Assembly (NCBI GenBank): GCA_002368865.1
Contig: DFDT01000169.1
Coordinates: forward strand, 1 to 7,999
Direction: 5' to 3'
Length of the DNA: 7,999 nucleotides
From: Lachnospiraceae bacterium UBA3821
GTDB lineage: Bacteria > Bacillota > Clostridia > Lachnospirales > Lachnospiraceae
Under the pieces are notes generated by a model that did not search any database, was not told the origin of the DNA, and was given only the letters and a program-made list of their open reading frames with translations. Each line of letters starts with the position of its first letter. The stretch's first letter is position 1. The position numbers and the translations under genes were made by a program. Shown piece by piece: positions 1-4,839 of the stretch.

Positions 1-57
1 AAAAACAAGGGGCGGCATTTTGGGTATACATTTTTTGAAATAAAACAGACAAAAGAG

Positions 58-85
58 AGAGCAGTCCATACGGGACTGCTCTTTT
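58..85 (+). terminator. Intrinsic terminator of an upstream gene
   Basis: A perfect 10-bp stem (AGAGCAGTCC at 58-67 paired with GGACTGCTCT at 73-82) with a 5-nt loop (ATACG) runs directly into TTTT at 82-85. This is the classic Rho-independent layout. It ends 42 nt before the first gene of the window, so it most likely closes a + strand unit lying to the left and separates it from the SpoIID-like gene. The gene it terminates is outside the window or represented only by a few unassignable codons. Confidence 0.85.
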
Positions 86-127
86 CAATGGAATAAAAAG
101 AATGTTTGTGACGGAGAATGTAGTAAT

Positions 128-2020
128 ATGAGGAAGGACCGAAAATTAAGCCGCAGTGAGAGAATGCGTTTGAAAATATGGATCTGCCTGCTGGGATTGA
201 TTTTGCTGCTGTTTCTTTTGGCAGGAAGGCTTTATACCCATTTTCATAGCGGAAGCGGAGAACAGAGCATGCCGCATGTTCCCCAATTACAAAAACTGGC
301 GAACGTCTGGCTGATCGAAATTGGAGAAAAGAAGGTTCTGCTCTACAGGGACGGCAGAGAAGAAAGCTATGATCTGGGGTATTTCGAGGATGGGAGCCTG
401 TATCAGCCGGATTGGAGTGACAGAGAGCAGGTTGCGGATGTATTGTTGGCGGATGGGGCGGTGATCGGCATTGCGCCGTATCGGGAGAAGGTGCATGGTG
501 TGATCCTGAGTGCGGATGAAAATTCGGTGGAGGTGGAGGGCTATGGGCATTTGCCCCTTGCATCGGATTATAAGGGATATCGGATCTATGATACCTTATC
601 TATGTGTACTTATCGGGATCTGGCGTTCGGCTATGATTTTGCGGATCTGGTCCTGAAAAACGGGGAAGTCTGTGGGATCCTTATGGTACGGGAGGAAACA
701 ATGGAGGAGATCCGGGTGCTGATCAAAACGTCGGATTTTGGCGGAAATCTGCATGAGGAATTGCGGGTGAGCTGTGATACGGATTATGAGATTATTTACG
801 GAGAAAAGGGGCAGGACAGAGAGCTTTACCGAGCCGGTGAGGAAGTTTTGATCCGGCGGGATGACAGTTATTTTACGGGAGAGAGAATTTGGATCAAGCC
901 GGCTGCACTGACTGGAAAGATCCGGCTTCTAAATGTACATCGGAATCAGGGGATACCGGGATATCGCGGGCAGATGGAACTGGTGAAGGAAACCGACGGT
1001 TTTGCGGTGCTCAATACCTTGCTGCTGGAGGACTATCTGTATTCGGTGGTGCCCAGTGAAATGCCGGCGTCCTTTGGCATAGAGGCATTAAAGGCGCAGG
1101 CGGTCTGTGCGCGGACTTATGCGTACGGACATATGCGGCATGCGGCTTATCCTGCATATGGGGCGCATGTGGATGACAGCACGGCATACCAGGTATATAA
1201 TAATATTTTGGAGCATGAGAGCACCACCCGCGCGGTGAAAGAAACGCATGGACAATTGTTGTATACAGCGGGCGGAGAATTGGCGGAAACCTATTATTAT
1301 TCCACTTCCTGCGGTGTGGGCAGCGATGCGGGCGTCTGGAAAACGGATGCGGCGGAGACACTTCCCTATTTACAGGCAGGCGCCATCCGAGAGGGAGGGG
1401 ATGGGACGATCGGAACGTATCTGCGGGAGGAGGAGCATTTTGAGGATTTCATTCTTCACACAAATAAGGAGGATTTTGAATCGGCGGAGAGCTGGTACAG
1501 ATGGACCTATACCGTCGAAAAGCCGGATGCGGAGCGGATGTTCGAGACTCTGAAGAAACGCTATCAGGCGAGACCGGAGTTGATCCTGACCAGGGAGAAG
1601 GAGACATATATCGCGCAGGAGCCAAGAAAATTCTCTGAGATCAAGAGTATGTATGTGGCGTCCAGAGGGAACGGCGGTGTGGTGGACGAATTGATCCTGG
1701 AGACGGATCAGGGAACCTATAAGGTGATCACGGAGCACAATATCCGCTATGTCCTGTGCGACGGCAAGGCAAAGGTGGAGTTGGCGGATGGAAAGAAAGC
1801 GGACATGGCAAATCTGTTGCCCAGCGGATTTTTTATTTTGCAAACAAAAACTGGTAAAGAGAGCAAAGATGTGATAGGATATACAATAGTCGGCGGCGGA
1901 TTCGGGCATGGAGTCGGTATGAGCCAGAATGCGGCAAGGCGCATGGCGGATCGAGGGTATGACTGGGAACAGATTTTATTGTTCTTTTATAAAGATTGTG
2001 TGATACAGGCAGTTTATTGA
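128..2020 (+). CDS. SpoIID/LytB-domain protein, membrane anchored, long N-terminal region
   Basis: A 630-residue protein. A basic N-terminus is followed by one hydrophobic segment at about residues 17-36, which suggests a signal anchor with the rest outside the membrane. Residues about 37-260 match no domain I recognise. From about residue 265 the SpoIID/LytB fold is evident: a YRG segment, then LEDYLYSVVPSEMP with Glu311 at the position of the catalytic acid of SpoIID lytic transglycosylases, then ALKAQAVCARTYA, the STSCG motif (392-396), and the C-terminal GGGFGHGVGMSQ block (589-600). Family members cleave peptidoglycan glycan strands, SpoIID itself during forespore engulfment. At 630 residues it is much longer than SpoIID (roughly 340), so it is probably a paralogue; I give no symbol. 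The ATG at 128 has GGAG at 113-116 and directly precedes the anchor. The next gene starts 16 nt after the stop, so the two are probably co-transcribed. Confidence 0.9.
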   Translation: MRKDRKLSRSERMRLKIWICLLGLILLLFLLAGRLYTHFHSGSGEQSMPHVPQLQKLANVWLIEIGEKKVLLYRDGREESYDLGYFEDGSLYQPDWSDREQVADVLLADGAVIGIAPYREKVHGVILSADENSVEVEGYGHLPLASDYKGYRIYDTLSMCTYRDLAFGYDFADLVLKNGEVCGILMVREETMEEIRVLIKTSDFGGNLHEELRVSCDTDYEIIYGEKGQDRELYRAGEEVLIRRDDSYFTGERIWIKPAALTGKIRLLNVHRNQGIPGYRGQMELVKETDGFAVLNTLLLEDYLYSVVPSEMPASFGIEALKAQAVCARTYAYGHMRHAAYPAYGAHVDDSTAYQVYNNILEHESTTRAVKETHGQLLYTAGGELAETYYYSTSCGVGSDAGVWKTDAAETLPYLQAGAIREGGDGTIGTYLREEEHFEDFILHTNKEDFESAESWYRWTYTVEKPDAERMFETLKKRYQARPELILTREKETYIAQEPRKFSEIKSMYVASRGNGGVVDELILETDQGTYKVITEHNIRYVLCDGKAKVELADGKKADMANLLPSGFFILQTKTGKESKDVIGYTIVGGGFGHGVGMSQNAARRMADRGYDWEQILLFFYKDCVIQAVY

Positions 2021-2036
2021 CGGATAGGAAAGAAAA

Positions 2037-2894
2037 ATGTTTTATAAGATTCGGGTTATTTTTAAGAACTTCACTTCAGAGATGAAGAGAAAAAATATCG
2101 GTGCCCACGCGGCGTGTACGGCTTTTTTCTTTTTCCTGTCGCTGGTGCCGATGCTGATGGTGATCTGCATGATCCTGCCTTATACCCCTATCACGGAGGC
2201 AAATCTGGTGAATGCCGTAACGGATTTTACGCCGGAAGCGGTGGATCAGCTGGCCACGGATCTGATCGACGAGGTCTATCAGCAATCTTCCGGGGCGTTG
2301 TCTATCGCGGTGTTTGCCATGCTCTGGTCTGCTGCGAGAGGGGTTCTGGCACTGATCAGGGGACTCAATACGATCAATGATGTGGATGATGGGAAAAATT
2401 ATTTCGCGGCGCGGGGCGTGGCGACGCTCTATACGTTTATCATGCTGCTGGTGATCGTACTGTCTCTGTTTGTCATGGTGTTCGGTACGCAGTTAATGAA
2501 TCTGCTGTTACATAGAGTTCCGAGATTGCAGGCGCTGGTGTCACTTTATATGGAATTCCGTTTTCTGGTGGTGTGGGCGATCCTGACCTGGCTGTTCTCG
2601 GTGATCTATGCCTGTGTGCCGGGAAAACGTCTGCGGATCAGAGAGCAGATTCCGGGGGCCAGCTTTACGGCGGTGGCATGGAGCGTGTTTTCCTGGGGCT
2701 TCTCCCTGTATGTCAGCCGTTCTGGTGCTTATACGATCTACGGCAGTCTGTCCATTATCATCATTGCCATGATCTGGATGTATCTGGGAATGTATATTGT
2801 GATGATCGGGGCGTATCTGAATCATTTCTTTAATCCGGTAAACCAGGTAATTATGGGGACCCGCAGGAACAGCAGAGGACAGGTACAGGAATGA
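2037..2894 (+). CDS. YihY/BrkB-family inner membrane protein
   Basis: A 285-residue polytopic protein with about six hydrophobic segments at roughly 24-45, 87-107, 128-155, 172-195, 208-228 and 236-266. Family hallmarks are the NIGAHAA start of the first helix, the ARGVLALIRGLNTIND block (Arg101 onward) after the second, and the C-terminal YGSLSIIIIAMIWMYLGMYI segment ending in GAYLNHF. This is the YihY/virulence factor BrkB family, once annotated as ribonuclease BN; that name is now considered wrong for the family, whose transport or envelope role remains unclear. The length is normal. The start at 2037 has AGGAAAG about 8 nt upstream and lies 16 nt after the preceding stop, which implies co-transcription with the SpoIID-like gene. 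No terminator hairpin is visible after its stop; the next promoter begins 9 nt downstream. Confidence 0.92.
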   Translation: MFYKIRVIFKNFTSEMKRKNIGAHAACTAFFFFLSLVPMLMVICMILPYTPITEANLVNAVTDFTPEAVDQLATDLIDEVYQQSSGALSIAVFAMLWSAARGVLALIRGLNTINDVDDGKNYFAARGVATLYTFIMLLVIVLSLFVMVFGTQLMNLLLHRVPRLQALVSLYMEFRFLVVWAILTWLFSVIYACVPGKRLRIREQIPGASFTAVAWSVFSWGFSLYVSRSGAYTIYGSLSIIIIAMIWMYLGMYIVMIGAYLNHFFNPVNQVIMGTRRNSRGQVQE

Positions 2895-2902
2895 TTTTTC
2901 TC

Positions 2903-2931
2903 TTGACATTTGAGGCGTAACTTACTAAAAT
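2903..2931 (+). promoter_or_regulatory. Sigma-A-type promoter of the pheS T-box transcript
   Basis: A perfect TTGACA -35 (2903-2908) and TAAAAT -10 (2926-2931) are separated by exactly 17 nt, which predicts transcription starting near 2937-2939, just before Stem I of the T-box. It sits 9 nt after the yihY-type gene, so pheS expression need not depend on the upstream operon. Confidence 0.85.
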
Positions 2932-2937
2932 AAAGGA

Positions 2938-3244
2938 CAGTGAAAAGCTGTGATGGTGCACAGTAGCGTTTTAGCTTCCGTCAGAGAGAACGGGTCATCG
3001 GCTGCAAGCCTGTTTCGGTTCAGATAAAATTGCGAATTTCCCACCGGAGCTGTTCGGGCGAAAGATTTCGCTGCAGGCTGTTTATCAGTCTTGTGCAGGA
3101 TAAATTGATTAGTTCGGATCGTGTCGCGCGCGTTAAGCGTATGAGGAGAGCCCGGACGGTGAATGCTGTACGGGAAAAAGGGTGGTACCGCGTTGAAATG
3201 TATCTGACGTCCCTTGCCGAGTTAGTTCGGCAGGGGACTTTTTT
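2938..3244 (+). promoter_or_regulatory. T-box riboswitch, tRNA-Phe responsive (specifier UUC)
   Basis: The leader binds tRNA through a codon-anticodon pairing and terminates transcription when the tRNA is charged. Landmarks in order: AGCT at 2946-2949 can pair with AGCT at 3048-3051 to close Stem I, next to a GTGATGG K-turn-like bulge. AGTA at 2962-2965 faces GAA at 3034-3036, as in the loop E of the specifier loop. AGAGAG at 2983-2988 is followed by a distal helix, AACGGG with CCTGTT (2989-2994 with 3009-3014), capped by GGCTGCAAG. The triplet TTC at 3038-3040 precedes CCACCGGAGC with the same spacing as the specifier in the known glyQS leader, giving Phe. The T-box AGGGTGGTACCGCG (3179-3192) is a perfect consensus. 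AAGGG (3178-3182) can pair with CCCTT (3211-3215), which competes with the terminator. The pheS gene downstream agrees with the specifier. This element accounts for the long gene-free stretch before pheS. Confidence 0.96.
3209..3244 (+). terminator. Regulated terminator of the pheS T-box
   Basis: A 12-bp stem (3209-3220 with 3227-3238, one G-U pair) with a 6-nt loop is followed by TTTTTT at 3239-3244. Its left arm contains the CCCTT that pairs with the T-box sequence in the antiterminator, so the two structures are mutually exclusive. Unaminoacylated tRNA-Phe should stabilise the antiterminator and allow read-through to pheS. Confidence 0.95.
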
Positions 3245-3306
3245 GTTTCGCGAAAAGTATCAGAGATAAAGTAACAGCGCATGGCGCGGAGAAAAGGAGC
3301 AGAGAA

Positions 3307-4326
3307 ATGAAAGAAAAGTTAGACAAGATCAAAGAGCAGGCGCTGGCCCAGATCAAAGCCAGTGACACAGCGGAGAAACTGAATGAGATCCGCGTGAATA
3401 TCCTGGGGAAGAAGGGTGAACTTACCAGCGTATTGAAATCCATGAAGGATGTGGCACCGGAGGACAGACCCAAAGTCGGTCAGATGGTGAATGAAGTCAG
3501 AAGCGAGATCGAGGCAGTGCTGGAGGAGCACAAGACCAAGATGGAGAACGCCATGCGCGAGGCGCGGATGAAGGCGGAGGTCATTGATGTGACGCTGCCT
3601 GCGAAGAAAGCGGAGATCGGGCACAGACATCCCAACACCATTGCCCTGGAGGAGATCGAGCGCATCTTCATCGGCATGGGCTATGAGGTAGTGGAAGGCC
3701 CCGAAGTGGAGAAGGACTATTATAACTTCGAGGCGTTAAATATCCCGGCGGATCATCCCGCAAAGGATGAGCAGGATACCTTTTATGTCAACGGGGATAT
3801 TTTGCTGCGTACCCAGACTTCCGGTGTACAGGTGCATGAGATGGAGAAGGGGACTTTACCCATCCGCATGATTGCCCCCGGCAGAGTGTTCCGTGCCGAC
3901 GAAGTGGATGCAACTCATTCCCCTTCCTTCCATCAGGTGGAGGGCATGGTGGTGGACAAGAACATCACGTTTGCGGATTTGAAGGGCACGTTGGCGGAGT
4001 TTGCGAAGGAACTGTTCGGCGCGGACACCAAGGTGAAATTCAGACCCCATCATTTCCCGTTCACAGAGCCCAGTGCAGAGATGGATGTGACCTGCTTCAA
4101 GTGTGGCGGCAAGGGTTGCCGGTTCTGCAAGGGCGAGGGTTGGATCGAGATCTTAGGCTGCGGCATGGTACATCCCCATGTGCTGGAGATGAGCGGCATC
4201 GACCCTAATGAGTATTCCGGATTTGCGTTCGGCGTGGGGTTGGAGAGGATCGCGCTGCTCAAGTATGAGATTGATGATATGAGACTGCTGTATGAGAATG
4301 ATATCCGGTTTTTGAAGCAGTTCTAG
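3307..4326 (+). CDS. pheS: Phenylalanine--tRNA ligase alpha subunit
   Basis: A 339-residue catalytic subunit of the cytoplasmic (alpha-beta)2 enzyme that charges tRNA-Phe with phenylalanine using ATP. Residues 1-90 are charged and helical, matching the coiled-coil arm that contacts tRNA. The class II core starts at about GHRHPNT (105-111). Motif 2 is at about 189-213 (GRVFRADEVDATHSPSFHQ) and motif 3 contains GFAFGVGLER (305-314). Ala307 in FAFG matches the E. coli Ala294 position of the phenylalanine pocket, so it has the usual specificity residue. A CxxCx4CxxC cluster (Cys263, 266, 271, 274) precedes WIEILGCGMVHP; similar Cys-rich insertions occur in other bacterial PheS. The C-terminus NDIRFLKQF is complete. 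AAGGAG at 3294-3299 supports the ATG at 3307. It is controlled by the T-box just upstream. Unusually, pheT does not follow directly: a palindrome starts 1 nt after its stop. Confidence 0.98.
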   Translation: MKEKLDKIKEQALAQIKASDTAEKLNEIRVNILGKKGELTSVLKSMKDVAPEDRPKVGQMVNEVRSEIEAVLEEHKTKMENAMREARMKAEVIDVTLPAKKAEIGHRHPNTIALEEIERIFIGMGYEVVEGPEVEKDYYNFEALNIPADHPAKDEQDTFYVNGDILLRTQTSGVQVHEMEKGTLPIRMIAPGRVFRADEVDATHSPSFHQVEGMVVDKNITFADLKGTLAEFAKELFGADTKVKFRPHHFPFTEPSAEMDVTCFKCGGKGCRFCKGEGWIEILGCGMVHPHVLEMSGIDPNEYSGFAFGVGLERIALLKYEIDDMRLLYENDIRFLKQF

Positions 4327-4327
4327 G

Positions 4328-4485
4328 GGAAAAGAGCCGTCGTGCATGCGATATATTCCGCCGCAGGCACGTTGTCACTCCGTGAAAAACGCAGCGGTAC
4401 ATAAGATGCCAAAGTACGGCATCTAAGTACCGGCGTTTTTCAAGGGCCTGCTCAAGGAATATATCGCATGCACGACTCGGTTTCC
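4328..4485. repeat. Long nested palindrome between pheS and the tautomerase gene
   Basis: The outer arms 4339-4359 and 4456-4476 are perfect 21-bp inverted repeats. Allowing small bulges, they extend outward through CCG/CGG to GGAAA (4328-4332) with TTTCC (4481-4485). Inside them lie further helices: GCAGGC (4363-4368) with GCCTGC (4446-4451); GAAAAACGC (4384-4392) with GCGTTTTTC (4433-4441); CGGTAC (4395-4400) with GTACCG (4427-4432); and AGATGCC (4404-4410) with GGCATCT (4418-4424) around a 7-nt loop. On the left side, 4368-4384 can form a small side hairpin (CACG/CGTG), an alternative to part of two neighbouring helices. No T-tract follows on the + strand beyond TTT, so it is not an ordinary terminator. 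It could be a MITE-like or REP-like repeat, an RNase III or mRNA-stability element, or an uncharacterised structured RNA. The structure is read directly; the function is unknown. Confidence 0.85.
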
Positions 4486-4528
4486 GCAATTGGAGATTAT
4501 GATAGGAATAAGAGAGAATGAGAGTTGT

Positions 4529-4535
4529 AAAGGAG
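4529..4535 (+). promoter_or_regulatory. Ribosome binding site that fixes the tautomerase start
   Basis: AAAGGAG lies 8 nt before the ATG at 4544. It selects the start that places proline directly after methionine, over an in-frame TTG at 4490 that would add 18 residues. Confidence 0.85.
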
Positions 4536-4543
4536 AATATGAT

Positions 4544-4771
4544 ATGCCACATGTTGTTGTAAAATTATGGCCGGGCAGAAATGATGAAATCAAAAAGAAT
4601 TTGGCCGAAAGAGTTGCTCAAACAGTGGCTGATAATCTGGGTGTTGATGTTGGCGATGTATCCGTTGCTGTGGAGGAAGTGGAAAAAAGGGATTGGGGTG
4701 AAAAAGTATATAAAGCTGAAATCAAGGACAATCCCAACATTTATCGTAAACCGGATTATGAATATAAATAA
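4544..4771 (+). CDS. Tautomerase-family protein (4-oxalocrotonate tautomerase / PptA-like)
   Basis: A 75-residue protein beginning MPHVVVKLWPGR. After methionine removal, Pro1 would be the catalytic base of the tautomerase superfamily. The beta-alpha-beta pattern fits: strand PHVVVKLWPG, helix NDEIKKNLAERVAQTVADNL, strand DVSVAVEEV. The tail, with the DWGEKVY and YRKPDYEY segments, resembles the C-terminus of E. coli PptA (YdcE) more than that of the shorter 62-residue 4-OT enzymes. Such enzymes move protons in keto-enol substrates and work as dimers or hexamers; the substrate here cannot be told. It lies between pheS and pheT, where no tautomerase role in charging tRNA is known. GC is about 39% by hand count, clearly below sampled stretches of pheT (45-62%), which suggests a separate origin. 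No convincing promoter or terminator of its own is visible. Confidence 0.9.
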   Translation: MPHVVVKLWPGRNDEIKKNLAERVAQTVADNLGVDVGDVSVAVEEVEKRDWGEKVYKAEIKDNPNIYRKPDYEYK

Positions 4772-4839
4772 CTGCAATTTCTGATTTACATTGTAAATAA
4801 AAAAATGGGAAATTAGATAAAAAGAAAGGAAAGTAAATT

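Noticed and set aside
1..57. Possible 3' end of an upstream gene ahead of the terminator
   Set aside because: Stops in two frames (36-38 and 41-43) would fit a gene ending here, but with so few codons neither frame can be recognised or preferred.
1370..1909. Long reverse-strand open frame (179 codons) inside the SpoIID-like gene
   Set aside because: A shadow of a strongly supported gene; the translation shows no domain pattern and no upstream ribosome binding site.
3030..3269. 79-codon open frame across the T-box leader
   Set aside because: It overlaps the specifier loop, T-box sequence and terminator, whose RNA structure explains every base. The peptide is Arg-rich with no recognisable features.
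4490..4515. Promoter for the tautomerase gene
   Set aside because: TATGAT at 4498-4503 resembles a -10, but the matching -35 position (near 4475-4480) reads ACTCGG, so there is no convincing pair.
4490..4543. 18-codon N-terminal extension of the tautomerase from a TTG start
   Set aside because: It would bury the catalytic proline, and the strong ribosome binding site at 4529-4535 lies inside it and serves the ATG at 4544.
4259..4552. Reverse-strand open frame through the palindrome (97 codons)
   Set aside because: It overlaps the end of pheS and the structured repeat. No ribosome binding site or protein-like pattern is visible; palindromes readily give such open frames by chance.
4784..4798. 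Small hairpin ATTTAC/GTAAAT after the tautomerase gene as a terminator
   Set aside because: A 6-bp AT-rich stem followed by a run of A, not T, on the + strand. It is too weak and lacks the terminator layout.
4785..4819. Separate promoter for pheT
   Set aside because: TTTACA or TTGTAA could act as a -35, but no good -10 lies at 16-18 nt; the AT-rich stretch produces only weak matches.
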